From assembly GCA_027627225.1 (NCBI GenBank), contig CM051029.1, positions 24,074,851 to 24,138,850 on the forward strand: 64,000 bases of DNA, written 5' to 3'. This DNA comes from Congeria kusceri. Lineage: Eukaryota; Mollusca; Bivalvia; Myida; Dreissenidae. The translations under genes and the position numbers were made by a program. This document shows, piece after piece, positions 23,608 to 45,811 of the stretch. Position 1 is the first letter of the stretch. Every line of letters starts with the position of its first letter. The notes below the pieces were generated by a model. It saw nothing but the letters and a program-made list of their open reading frames with translations, ran no database searches and had not been told where the DNA came from.

Positions 23608-25654
23608 ATGGCGGCGTCAGAAAAAACGCTAGAATCGTTAGCAAATCGTTTAATGGATCTCGATGCAATAATACAGTGTAATGAGACCATAGAAAGGCAG
23701 AAGATTACCAACAAAGATACATATGACTTTGTTGAAAGCAAAAAAAATGAGAACACAAGAAAACAAAACGGAATATGATGTACGACATTTCCGGGAATGG
23801 CTTACGCTGGAAGATGAAGTGACAGATTTTGAACAAATGGAGCCGGCAGCATTGGATATGTGTATGGCGAGATACTTTTTGAGTGTCAAGAATTGCAAAA
23901 CAAAGAAAGACCTTGAACCCGGCACTTTAAAGGGAATTCAAGGTAGCATCAAGAGATACCTGTGTGACAAAAACTATGGTGTTGACATTATGACTGATCT
24001 GCGGTGTAAGCACTCCAGAAATGTTCTGAGGGCCAAGGCCGTGGACTTGAAAGAAAAGGGACTGGGCAACAAAGCCAAGCGATCCGATCCATTTACACCA
24101 AGAGAGATTGACATTCTGTACAAGAAAAAGCTACTTGGTACAGGTATGTTAGCGTGTTCATGCAATCAGCTGATTCCTGTCAAGTTTACTATTTACTGTT
24201 GCATAACAACAAGGGAAGTCACTCTGAGTTCTGGAAATTTCGCAACCTCTACATTTCGTACCCGGATTAACTTTAATTGTGACGCATTTAATACAGTCTT
24301 AAAGATAAGAAAAACCGTATTATATTGAATTTGTCAATAACATAAAAACGTACATTGTTGTTCCGGATAAGTATTAAACACATTTACTGAGTAAATCTAT
24401 ATATTTAAAATAAACGTACATCTCTAAACTTACTTATAATTGTTTTAGATAAGAGATACTTTCGAGCGTTATACGGTTCCGAAAAATATATAGATAAATA
24501 TCATACTTGAAAATTAACAACATATTTTCCAGAATCGCCAAAGTCCATTATCAACACACTCTGGTTGAACAACACCCTTTACTTTGGCCTCAGAGGCAGG
24601 CAAGAACATATCAACATGCTTTGGGGGGACCTGGAATTAATGCAGACAACAGATGGAACCAGATACGTCGAGTACACAGAGAGAGCCACTAAGACCAGGA
24701 AGGGAATAACAGACGATGCACGAATGTTCAAGCCCAAAATCTTTGAGCAACCAGGTAGTAAATGAAGTTGATGTTAACATCGAATTATTGATATGTTATT
24801 AATCTTTCTTTACACATGTCTTATATATTGAAAAGAAATTGTAAATTATACTTAAAATGCAATAATGAATAACATTTTATTTAATCTGTATGCTCTTATC
24901 AAACTGACAATTCTATTGTTAAGTGTAATACATATTGTTTGAAAAACACAATAGGTTTAACATTATTCAATGACTTGAAATAAACAATGTATTTTCAGGA
25001 GATGAGAGATGTCCAGTGAAACTATATATGGAATATGAAAGCAGACGCCCACTTACAAGTCTGCGTCCTGACAGTAGGTTTTACCTACGGCCCAGTGATA
25101 AAGCCCGAGGTGAGGACCACTTCTGGTTCGTAAATCAGGCCATTGGTAAGAACAAACTTTGCCAGATAGCAAAAAACATGAGTACAACTGCCGGATTTAC
25201 AGGAAGACATGTAAACCATTCCGGTAGAAAGACATTAGTTACCTCCCTTCTGAATGCAGGGGTTGCACCCACTGAAGTGGTTCAGGTTACCGGGCATAAA
25301 AACATAATGACACTCAACAGCTATCATAGCTTGAGCATTGACCGGCAACAACAAATGGCTAACATAATTCACAAGAATTGTTCTACAAGCACAGTTTCAT
25401 CTTCTAATGAGCCAGGACCTTCTGGTGATCATGATGACGACATGAGTGATGCTGAACTCCTGCAACTTTCCCAAGAGATGGATCCAGTTGTGGAGCAGAC
25501 ATTAAAACAAATAAACCACTATGAAAATGTACTTGACTTGCAGGTTGTTCACAGTCCAGGTGGCTCATTGTCCATGCAACACCTAAAAACCCCAGGCAAA
25601 CTGTGTTCGAACTGCACATTTAATGGTGCAGTGAACCTGAATTTTAAGAAATGA
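23608..25654 (+). CDS. Crypton-type tyrosine recombinase (KIAA1958/DUF3504-like), three exons
   Basis: Exons as I splice them: 23608-24143, 24533-24754 and 24999-25654. Both introns are GT-AG and phase 1 (cag/gtatgt, ttccag/aat; ccag/gtagta, ttcag/ga). Exon 1 starts atggcggcgtca in good context. Its frame joins the conserved part (EYDVRHFREWL, GTLKGIQGSIKRYL) only if one base of an A8 run at about 23740-23749 is removed; this is either a sequencing/assembly error or a real frameshift. Alternatively translation starts at ATG 23723. Exon 2 carries the first catalytic Arg (YFGLRGRQEHINMLW). Exon 3 carries H-x-x-R (HVNHSGRKTLVTSLL), GHKNIMTLNSY with the second His and the nucleophilic Tyr, and an acidic low-complexity tail. 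The full R-H-R-H-Y set is present. Such proteins cut and join DNA via a phosphotyrosine link. Whether this is a mobile Crypton or a domesticated gene is not decided by the sequence. Confidence 0.85.
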
Positions 25655-25779
25655 TAAAAACCTAAAATTTGTGACAGCATGGTGCATATTTGTAGTTTGA
25701 TTTCCATTTCATTCAGCATATTGCATAATAAATTTGATTAGCACTATCTTTGTTAATTGTTTTATTCATAATATTAATG

Positions 25780-25970
25780 TCATGTACTTATACAAATTGT
25801 CACTGTATTTGCCTTTCTCATTAAATCTGAGATCTTTGTTATGTAATTACAGATTATTACATAAAAGAAACCTAAAAAGCTGTTTGCAGATTTTTGCACA
25901 AAAATAGTTCTTTATTGTTTGTTCCTCTAAATTAATGTTACTAATATAATGATTTTAAAAATGAGCATTA
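25780..25970. repeat. Diverged ~200 bp repeat, copy A
   Basis: Shares gtcatgtactta, tttgttatgtaat and agttctttattgtttgttcct blocks with copies at about 26977-27180 and 27185-27330. It lies in the 3' flank of the recombinase gene. A LINE fragment separates copy A from B. Confidence 0.6.
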
Positions 25971-25975
25971 ATTTT

Positions 25976-27010
25976 AGTCACAAGTTTCAAGTTTCAAGTT
26001 TTTTATTGGAACATCGGCAAAACGCCTTTGACCATTTACATACAAGTAAACAACATATAGTCAAAGTGCATCAGTACAATACAAATACAATCATGTTAAT
26101 AGACATAAACTACAGTGAAGAGTGTTTAAACATCGTGTACAAAAGTGTATGTATAAAAAAAACGCAATGAGAACAAACAAGTAATAAATAGACAATATAT
26201 ATAGTGTTTCATAAAATATTTATTAAGAAGCAGCAAATACCTGTAATTTTTCCTCACGGAGTTTCATAGCATCGGTAATGAATCTGGCAACATTGTTAAT
26301 GACTGTAGTATTTTGACAAGAGAGAATGTTTTTAAATTTTACTAAATTTGGCCAGTTGGATCGAATACAATATTTTGTTCGAAGATCTTTGTTGATTGAG
26401 CAAGTTAGAAAGAAATGATATTCGGATTCAACAGTGTTTGCATTACATAGTTTACATTTGCGTTCATCTCTAGGTATGTTATTATATCTACCAGTCTCTA
26501 TTTCCAATGTATGGGCGCTAAGTCTAAATCTTGATAGCTGATGTTTTTGATTTTTATTATTAATGCAATCTAGATATTTTTCATACACGAATTCCGTCTT
26601 AAACATTCTATAGTACTCTAGTTTCGGTTGGTTATTAATTGTAACGTGCCAATTTTGGATAAACTGATCTTTTATTCTCTGGTTAATTTCATTAGAATAA
26701 TTAAAATTGTCGTTTAAGTTATTGAAATACATTCCGTGTCCTAGTTGTTCTAATGCTTGTTTAACAAATACACACCACAGAGTATTGTTATTGTTATTAT
26801 CCCTAATAGAATCGTTGTAGAGATCACATTGTTCGTTGTAAACAATGTGCATCAAAGATTCGGGTTTTTGCTTAATTTTAACCCAATAACTAAGGGCACG
26901 TTGCTTGCATATAATAGAGAGAGGAAATCTGCCTAATTCACCTAAGACAGCGGCATTAGAAGTCACATATGATGTCATGTACTTGTATAAATATAATTGC
27001 ATTTTTTTTA
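25976..27010 (-). pseudogene. 5'-truncated non-L1 LINE, C-terminal region of ORF2
   Basis: The minus-strand frame gives GELGRFPLSIICKQRALSYW, then LSRFRLSAHTLEIETGRY and a C-x2-C...H-x4-C knuckle (CKLCNANTVESEYHFFLTC), ending AAS and stop at 26223. The same blocks occur in the old LINE at 55.2-55.8 kb, so they are one clade. No RT catalytic motif remains. The 3' end carries a short tandem tail (acttgaa)n on the minus strand at about 25979-26000, as in LINEs lacking poly(A). The open frame extends to 27038, but its first codons read through neighbouring repeat B and are not element sequence. Confidence 0.85.
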
Positions 27011-27330
27011 ATCGTATATCTTTGTTATGTAATGTCATAGTCTTATGAAATAAATGAAATTAAAAAAAGCTAATAGTCTGTTAATAAATAATTTTTAGCA
27101 CAGAAATGGTTCTTTAGCGTTTGTTCCTTTTAAATAATATTTTATGATAGAATAATAGAAATATTAGCATTTATTGTATATGTCATGTCATGTACTTGGA
27201 CTAATATGATTGCCTTTATTGCTAAATTTGATGTTATTGTTATGTTACTGGTATGTTAGATTTTATATTAAAGAAAGCTAATACCGGTAGTCTGTTAATA
27301 AAACATTTTGAGCACAGAAATTGTTCTACA
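26977..27330. repeat. Diverged ~200 bp repeat, copies B and C
   Basis: Two adjacent units begin gtcatgtactt (26977 and 27185) and end with gcacagaaat(t)gttct-like text. With copy A they form a three-unit array split by the LINE fragment. Confidence 0.6.
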
Positions 27331-27383
27331 CTGTATTGCTTAGTAAATTTTCTAAATTATGACAAACACCTTTACAGTTAAAG

Positions 27384-27587
27384 CTAATTCCATAACCATC
27401 CAAAACGGAGAAAGGTAAACATACCCGAAATACTATTCCAAACACTAAAGTCACGATCCATTAATGAACAGCATTCCGCGCGTGCCTGCTGATCGTTCGA
27501 GAACTTGCTAGTAACCATTTTTAACTCTACAATGGCAGCTAGCAAAGCACTCGATGTGTTTAACAAACGAAAAATATTTACGTCCAT
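27384..27587 (-). CDS. Possible first exon of an unknown gene
   Basis: A minus-strand frame from ATG 27587 (MDVNIFRLLNTSSALLAAIV, then KMVTSKFSNDQQARAECC). A potential splice donor ggtatg follows ...VWNSIS near 27422, so a real exon could be about 27424-27587. No domain recognised and no continuation identified. It sits just inside the GC-rich hairpin at 27.76-27.84 kb, which would be its upstream side. Confidence 0.25.
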   Translation of the reverse strand: MDVNIFRLLNTSSALLAAIVELKMVTSKFSNDQQARAECCSLMDRDFSVWNSISGMFTFLRFGWLWN

Positions 27588-27754
27588 CTTGTCGTGTCCT
27601 CTGTGTTAAATTGTCTCCCTTTGCTAAAGGTAAAACGGTTTCGTCAAAACGGACACAAGTAAAATGGTTATGTTGGAAAGAGAACGATTAAATAATGAGC
27701 GAACTGGCATAATACCTTTAATAGTTTAAACAAACGTGATATGTAATATAAACG

Positions 27755-27839
27755 ATAACATACGGCAGAGCCAAAGGCCCTCGGGCCGTTATAGCGGCAG
27801 CGGGCCGATATATAGACGTCCGGCCCGGCCGTATGTTAT
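27755..27839. promoter_or_regulatory. GC-rich stem-loop flanking the recombinase block
   Basis: A 12 bp inverted repeat ataacatacggc/gccgtatgttat (27755-27766 and 27828-27839) encloses GGGCC-rich sequence. That sequence includes agcgggccgatat (27799-27811), identical to 23483-23495. Confidence 0.45.
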
Positions 27840-27987
27840 TGTCTAAATATAACAAAGACACAGGAAGTTAATAACCATTCATATACTGAGAGTCGAAACA
27901 AAAAACGGCTACTAGAACAGTTAGTTTCCGTGGGGAAATTATTATATCATTTTAATTGGGCAAATTATTATTTTTATTATAGTTTAA

Positions 27988-28673
27988 TTAAGAAATAATT
28001 GACGGGTAACTGTTGGTTATTGCCGTAATAACCAACTGTTTGGAGTTCCGATGGGTAGGAATTAAACCACGAGGGCGGTAGCCCGAGTGGTTTGATAACA
28101 AGCATCGGAACGACAAACCGTTGGTTATTACCGCAATAACCAACTGTTACCCGTTAATTATTTCGATTCTAACACGATCTTCTATAAAATTCGTATTTTA
28201 AAAGGTTATTAATGAGAACTATATTTATCTATACTCCGCCCATTTTCCGAGAAGAGAGTTCACACGTGCGTTTCAGTGACGTCCATAAATCATAACACTT
28301 CAAAATGACGTCAGCTTTATTGATAAACATTGAGCGAATGACGTCATACTCATTGATATAATACAGTGAAAATATGATGCTAAAAAGCGCAAATTAAAAG
28401 TATATTAACAAAACGTAAACGTTTTTGTGAACTTAAGTATGAATGTGTAGTACAAGTGTGGTTTTATTGTGCTACATAATGCAGAAATTGATTTGTTTGT
28501 CAGAATTTGCTATCGCGCGTTTAATTTAAGCACGTGCATTTTACGGAACAATTTCTTCGAATTTCCGGAACTATTTTCAAAACATTAGGATCCGCCCATT
28601 ATCTGTTGCAGAATAACCCACAGTTATTTTCCTTCTTTATCTATGCACCACTAACCGCGTGCCGTGGTAGAAT
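27988..28673 (+). repeat. Hairpin-bearing dispersed repeat, copy 1 (~685 bp)
   Basis: Begins aagaaataattgacgggtaa with a long nested inverted repeat to about 28165: outer arms ccaactg.../...ggttattaccgcaataacca, inner stem gttccgatg/catcggaac (28045-28111), then aaaccac/gtggttt and gggc/gccc. A roughly 500 bp unique tail follows, ending gcgtgccgtggtagaat. The opposite-strand copy at 38548-39208 matches along its length. No protein-coding capacity is evident; an open frame in the tail is conserved only as repeat sequence. Confidence 0.9.
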
Positions 28674-30140
28674 TTCCTTTATGGGCATTTCGATAATTTA
28701 CGCTACTTACTCCCTCCATTTAATTTTACAGGCGACTATTATTATAACACCTGAAATCCATAAATTATAGATGTACTTAAATGAATAATCAGTGACATAT
28801 TACAATTAAAAGAGTATTTGATTTATGTATCAAGTGCCAAGTATTGTTTATTTTTACTCAAAGAAAACAAAATCGTGAGCTTCATACATGCTTTACAACA
28901 TGTGCGCTGCAACCGTTCTAAATTTAATTATTTATTTAAAAACAAAACAAAGGTTCTACACATGCAACTAATTCGTTAATTAAATGCATTGTTTTCTACA
29001 TAAATATATATATCGTCCATGTAAAGCCACTTGTGACATGAGAGTATGCACAAAGAAGGCTGATAGACCTTCTGGCTTTCAAGGGGCGATTTTTATTTTT
29101 AAAGAAGGCGAAACTAACGGGACAATATTAAGGAAATAATAACGCTTACTTTCCTAAAATGAAATTTAATATGCGAACGATAATGTCTAATCGAAGTGGT
29201 TTCCTTGTAGAGATTGTAGAGCGTGCTTTATTAGTTGATTTGTTACTGAATTTCGGTTTTTGTTTCATATTCATAAGAAAAGCAAGGGTTTTATGAAAAG
29301 GTAATTATCAGGTCAATGATGTGAAAGTCTCTTTATCGCGTGGTTCAGTTCCTTCACATGCAAATCTCCAAAGATCACTATCTTCTGTATTGGTTTAAGG
29401 AGATTTTATTGACATTGTCAATACGCTTGACTAGGGTCGAGGATCCGTTTTACGTCGTACAAGGAAACACACAAATATAACTATACTATCAGTAACCAGA
29501 TACTGCATATTGACTATATAATTGGTCGTAAAACATTACTTGCAAATCCTAACAAACAATTGGAATATGAAAATGTATTTCATGCATATAACAAAGCTTA
29601 TATGGTTAAGGTACGATAGTTGTTCGATAAATTCGTAGACTGGCTTTAGAATGTTAATGTCTGATTTCATAGACTAGTGAAATGTGCATCACAATAAACA
29701 GAAATGTATTAGGAACAAGTCTTCAAACTTTGATAACAATCAGTCTATATTGAGCAGAACAGGAACATCTACAATATAGGTACTACGCCACACGGCGCAG
29801 TTGCCATTTTGACGTCACTGACGTCGCTATTACTTTTAAGTCACGTACAATACATATACAGTGCCACAAACTTAGCTTATGTGTATCTTTTTAATTGAAA
29901 TACCTTCTGAAATCAACAGTCACGATTTACTTATCGCTTATCTTACTGTGTATTATATTTCGTATGTATATATGTACTCAAAAAGCATACTTTTTTCGGG
30001 ATGATCGAGTCAGTAGTTGTTTATACACTTTTAAATCAGTTCAAATCTGAAATAAATTGCAGCTATATTAGTAAACTAAAAACTCATAGAAAACAAGACG
30101 AGGTCATGCTGGATGGGATAGTAATGGAATATGGTCAATG
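28674..30140. other. No gene seen
   Basis: AT-rich non-coding DNA. No domain, RNA gene or clear repeat recognised. Confidence 0.55.
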
Positions 30141-30154
30141 TAAATTGAAACCTC

Positions 30155-30905
30155 AAAACAGCTACTGAACTGTTACTGGTTTTCCTCAGCCTTTGTGGCG
30201 ACGCAGTGCTGAACTTTTACTGGTTTTCCTCAGCCTGTGTGGCGACGCAGTGTTCAGTTGAACAGTTAAATTAAAACAGATACTCAACTTTTACTGGTTT
30301 TCCTCAGCCTGTGTGGCGACGCAGTGTTCAGTTGAACAGTTAAATTAAAACAGATACTGAACTTTTACTGGTTTTCCTCAGCCTTTGTGGCGACGCAGTG
30401 TTCAGTTGAACAGTTAAATTAAAACAGATACTGAACTTGTACTGGTTTTCCTCAGCCTTTGTGGCGACGCAGTGCTGAACTTGTACTGGTTTTCCTCAGC
30501 CTTTGTGGCGACGCAGTGCTGAACTTTTACTGGGTTTCCTCAGCCTGTGTGGCGACGCAGTGTTCAGTTGAACAGTTAAATTAAAACAGATACTGAACTT
30601 TTACTGGTTTTCCTCAGCCTGTGTGGCGACGCAGTGTTCAGTTGAACAGTTAAATTAAAACAGATACTGAACTTTTACTGGTTTTCCTCAGCCTGTGTGG
30701 CGATGCAGTGCTGAACTTTTACTAGTTTTCCTCAGCCTGTGTGTCGACGCAGTGCTGAACTTTTACTGGTTTTCCTCAGCCTTTGTGGCGACGCAGTGCT
30801 GAACATTTACTGGTTTTCCTCAGCCTGTGTGGCGACGCAGTGCTGAACCTTTACTGGTTTTCCTCAGCCTGTGTGGCGACGCAGTGTTCAGTTGAACAGT
30901 TAAAT
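30155..30905. repeat. Higher-order satellite with 44 and 74 bp spacings, 13 copies
   Basis: The core ttttcctcagcctgtgtggc then gacgcagtg occurs 13 times. Neighbouring cores are about 44 bp apart, or about 74 bp when the optional 30 bp spacer ttcagttgaacagttaaatt aaaacagata is present. Copies are nearly identical, so the array is young or homogenised. Confidence 0.93.
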
Positions 30906-32623
30906 TCTCCTTAGAAGGTTATGGCACAATTCGAGTATTTTCAAATGAGAGATTGCTTAAGAAAGTCTCAAACCTAATATCCGCACTTACATACTGACAA
31001 TCCTTAATTGTTATGCCCTTTAAATTAACGCCGTATATGTCGTTCCGATTTTTGTCCCGACCTGCCCTTCATTTTTCAACATTGTCCTTTTGAAAAGTTG
31101 TAGTTCCATTTGTATACAGTATTGAGCAGTCAGTTTCTCCACTTTAGCTATTTTCAACATTGTGTACTTTTCTTTGGGCTTTTTTAAAGTTGTTAACACA
31201 AACGAAAGTCTTACCTAATGTGCGTGCATTGTTTGATTGAAATTTTGAAGTCATAATTAGTGAAGGTTGTCTAGTTTAAAAGTTTGAAAATCTTATATCA
31301 AAAATATGCAATTCTCTCACATTACTTCAACAATGTGCTGAACTTATTGTTTGCATATCAAATAAACAGAGCATTTTATATCTTAAGAATTGAATGAAAC
31401 GATAATAAAATTTGGCGTGGGATATTATTAAGGTATCACAAGACTCATTTCGGAGTATTAAGGTAATAATAATTTTGTAAAACTCATCATATGAGTAGTA
31501 AATGCGCTTACATACAAAATGTTATCAAAATGCACCATTAAAGAAACGACAGTGTCAGTCAAAGAATTTATTTAACAACCCTAGTAGCATTCAGTTTCAC
31601 TTACTGTAGAGTTAAGTATAATGTGTTTTTGTTCATTTTGATTTGTTCTACATATATAACATGAACACTAACAGGTTTATAACAATGACTTGTATGATAA
31701 AAATAATTCCTTTCTCTAAAATCATAAAATTATGAAACAATGAAAAATTTCGATGCAGCAGAAACTGTATTCATATTTGAATGCATGCACTACGTGTTAA
31801 TGATGTTAATACTGGACGATGATGGATGCTCGCTCCTATAAGTGCTCGTCAATATCAAATTGATATATTCCCCTTCGTTTTTCGCTATGCCCGAATCCCT
31901 ATCAGAAACTTTATTGCAGACCGTATTGTTCACCGTGTGAGTTTCTCGTGAGTTGACTTGTGACAAAACCGAATATTGAAATAACGAAGATACATCGATG
32001 GTTTCATACTCATTTCTAGGCTGGGATTCTAAAATGAAAGCATTGTTTGAATTAACTGTGAGCTATTGTATCATTTGTTCTATACGGCATCTTCTTACCA
32101 CCAGGTAAAAGAGAAATAATAACACATACGTATCTCGTAATAAAGAATAAGTTACTCGTCATTTCGAGGAAATATGTATAAATAAGGACCTAATAATCTG
32201 AACAGCAGACAGTTTTCTCATCTCGTAATAACATTTAGTAAACCGTTATTACAACTTATTTGCCTCTTAACTCGACATACATGCTAGTGCCTCGTTATAA
32301 CTAAGTTACTCGTAATTACATCTTAGTCACTCGTAATTACAACTTAGTAACAATAAACTTGGCATCTGGAAGCTTCCGTAGCTTTACATATATTTTTATA
32401 TACCTGTCACAAATTTTAAAAAAAATCGGTGAAATACATGTCGACAGAAAATAAATCCCGTTTTATGCTACTCGCTATTTTCCCATCCCGTATTAACACA
32501 CTAGTTTGCTTGCGTTATTTGGTATCACACTCTAGGCTCCGCCTCTCGTGTGAACGTCATCACACAAGCCACTCGACTTACTCTTGGAACAATTGACTAG
32601 CGTAATATTCCGTGGGTATTTCT
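30906..32623. other. No gene seen; 3' flank of the Ig receptor gene
   Basis: Non-coding. Between about 32120 and 32350 short phrases such as actcgtaattacaacttagt repeat imperfectly. The 3' untranslated region and poly(A) site of the receptor gene should lie here, but I could not place them. Confidence 0.5.
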
Positions 32624-42551
<9,928 letters not shown>

Positions 42552-44572
42552 TAATCTAAAACAGAAATACAAGTCCAATTCAATATCACCCATCACTCGA
42601 TTATTACGTCTCACAATGACAAATTGACACGAAACTTCGATCTTTAGGAAGTAATATAATCGGGGAAGGAAACTCAAGACCACTTTCGAAATCGATATTT
42701 CTAAATTTCACTTAAATATCGCTTGTTTTGTTCATTTTTACCTCATTATAAATAATATGTTTTTACCATATCAGTATTGGGTTCCTGACATCAGTTTTCT
42801 CCAACATTATTATTTCAAGTTAAAGAAGAGATTTCATAGTAACCAGGCTATGGTTCAAATAGTAAAAAGGGAAATAGATGCATACACTTCAAAGATTCTT
42901 GTACCCTTCATTTCCTCTCAAAACATTAAAATACTATTGAAGTTTTATTTTTTCCTAATCGAATGTTTCCTAATGTTTAATAACGTTCATGATCTACACA
43001 AACGCTGGATACGTAATTGTGTTAAATTCTACGAAGAATCCAAAAACTTGCATATCTTATAAAAATGTACATCCCCCCCAAAAAAAATAAATGACGTTAT
43101 ATCATACAAATGCCAAATCCCAAGACATCTAAATTTAAGCAAAATGTACACACATAGGCACTTCTAAGTAGACCTTCGCTACATCAGCTATAAAAGCGCA
43201 ATTTCTTAATGAAAATATGACGGTACTGGCTAATCGGAACTATTATGTCATACACAAAATAACTGTTATGTCTACTAGCCCACAAAGTTCAAAATAGTTA
43301 ATACCAATTTATGCGAATATTCGAATATTCGATTGAATGAAAAAGCGATTATTCGAATACCGATTTTGGTATTCGATGCCATCCCTAATTAAAACGTGTT
43401 AAATCTGAAAAGCACTATTATTTCAGAACGTCAAAATGGCCTGCGTTAATATTTGTGTTTATAATTTAAAGTTAAAATTTTAATTGCTTTAAATATGTGA
43501 ATTCAATGCAATACATTTTTATTTTATATTGCTGTGATTACAAATAATAATGTGTCAATGATATGATTTTGTATTATCTAATAGTATTTAGACATAATTA
43601 ACTTAGTTTGTAAACATGTGTTCAAGAGAAAACATAACACAGTTTGTAATCATCTTATTCAGATTCTGGTGTGCTTCAATCACCCTGGTGCAACTTGGGA
43701 AAGACCTTACAAGATGCGTTGTCTAGTGCAAAGCTGCATAGCCACAAACTCATCTCTTATTCAAGATACTGCACACATATAAGATGCCAGGCGTAAATAA
43801 AAATAGTTAGACTAGACATTTAAAATGATCTGGTAAAGCAAATGTCTCAAAAAAGGAATAGAACTATTTTAAGATTTAAAGTACTCGCGATGCATTGTAA
43901 AGAATGATGTAAAACTGTATGACAGAGTGATTTAAAGTGATCTATTAATTAATATGAATAAGTTATTAATGTTGCCATGTATATTAGTCAGCTTTTATTT
44001 TACTTTGTCTAAGTGAAAACATTATTTATCGCTCTAGTACGCTTAAGGTATTAATAAAAATATCCTCTATATACATGAATTTGAAGTAAACACATATTTA
44101 GCTGTTTGTAAAGGTATGGTTGCATATTGTGTTTAAGCAATGATGTATTTAAGCATTACTGTTGTCAACTTTGAATAGTTTCACTCTCATGACATATGCT
44201 AAATAAGCATTACATGTATTATTAGGTTTGATTGTTTTAATGTTTTATAACTATGTCTTTTCAAGGTCAGCTGCTAATAAAACTATATCCATGTTGAAAA
44301 GGAATGAACTGTTTTCAACGTTTTTTTCGCTATTTTTCAACTTTTATGAAATGACCCGTACTCGTTATTGACCAGTTGCGACTTGTCAATGAAGGATTGA
44401 GTTGACCAATTAACGGTTTATATTTCAGTGGTAAATAATAGCACATGGTTGCACCTGCTTCGACTTCCGGTAATTTGTAAACAGTCGCCATTTTTTCATC
44501 TGACAATTTAAACCTCGTTTTCTTTACATAAATGTCAGTTAATAGCCTCAAAATAACTCCCAATCTGTAAGT
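42552..44572. other. No gene seen; 5' flank of the receptor gene
   Basis: The receptor promoter and any 5' untranslated exons should lie here but cannot be placed. At 43315-43380 the phrase gaatattcgaatattcgat is part of a repeat-like palindromic stretch. An open frame at 42757-43062 has no recognisable domain. Confidence 0.45.
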
Positions 44573-45765
44573 ATGGATAATCTATACAGTTTTGACTGTT
44601 ACAGAAACGAAAATTCACACGATGAACCATTTATTACACAGAACCGTTTTGTCATTCCACCATCGGGAAGTATCACTAACCATGACAATATAAATAGGAA
44701 ACGTCTAGAGTAAACACAGGTGGTGGATGTAGCAGTGGTACAGTCATAACAAACCAACATGACTTTGAACATTTATCTTTGGATGGAAACATGACATAAA
44801 TATTTAAACAAATGACACATGTTGAACACAAAGTGGATGAATGTTTACTAATGCACACAAAAATTATATCCATTGAAGGGTCACTATCTGATCACAACTC
44901 ACGAATCAAACTCCTGGAATACTAATCTATTGACATTGAGGCCAGGAGTCGAAGGAACAACCTCATATTTGGCGGGATCAGCGAACAGAGAGATGAAAAC
45001 TGCCACAATGTCATAGCCCATTTCCTGGCTGAACAGCTCCAGCTAACCCCTTGTCCTCATATCCAGCGAGCACACCGTCTTGGAAGATTTTCTAAGGGTG
45101 CCACCAGTGGTATTATTGTGAACTTTCTGGACTATCAAAACACAGTTAATGTCCTCTCACGTGCAAACCGGTTAAGAGGGTCTCATTTTAGCAACATCAG
45201 AGACTATCCAAAGGAAATAACTCAAGCACGGAAAGCACTTTGACCAAAATACAAGAAACTTCGCGAAAGTTATCCACGCAGCAAAGTCTTCATAGTCTTC
45301 CCTGCAAAAATTGTTGTAGACGGCAAGGTAGTCGACGACATATTACATGACTGGAACGCGATCCTCCAGGGCAACAGAGTCTCTGCTAACTCACAAGCCT
45401 TCCAATCCAAGCAGGCACACTCCGAACCACCTTCCCACATCAGGAACCTAAACGTTAATCCTCCTGTTGTCAACACAATCACTGTCATCCCCAGAAACAC
45501 AACAGTGCTCAACACTCCTGATACACCAGCCCAGAATGCTGAGCACATATCTAGGCAAACTCAGTCCGTATCCCCTCATCCTTCGAGGGCAAACACTCGT
45601 AAACATCCGCCGGTATCTCCTAGGACTCCCCTGAGCGCACAGTCCTCGGTGCAGGGGATACAACGTCCATGGGACACCTCTCGTGCCGAGTCTGTACAAA
45701 ACCGGAATACTCCACAAACGCCAAATTTGAACAGTGCTCCAGATGCTAACAGCCATCCCCACTAG
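44573..45765 (+). pseudogene. Old LINE (non-L1), ORF1 remnant
   Basis: Starts at ATG 44573 (MDNLYSFDCYRNEN). After several stops the conserved ORF1 core appears (IEARSRRNNLIFGGISEQRD, AHRLGRF, DYPKEITQARKAL), then VFIVFPAKIVVDGKVVDDIL and a Pro/Ser/Thr-rich tail to a stop at 45765. Stops lie near 44710-44925 and 45241. A poly(G) run follows at about 45770-45784. Confidence 0.75.
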
Positions 45766-45811
45766 GCCAGAGGGGGGGGGGGGGTCGAATCAGTCTCTAA
45801 TCTGGAAGAGA

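Noticed and set aside
28534..28770. Open frame conserved at two places (28.5 and 38.6 kb)
   Set aside because: Conserved because both lie in copies of the same non-coding repeat; it is interrupted differently in each and has no domain.
42757..43062. 101-codon plus-strand frame
   Set aside because: AT-rich, no domain; chance open frame upstream of the receptor.
44330..44563. Minus-strand frame with MATVYKLPEVEAG start
   Set aside because: Good start context and a possible donor, but no continuation and no recognised family.
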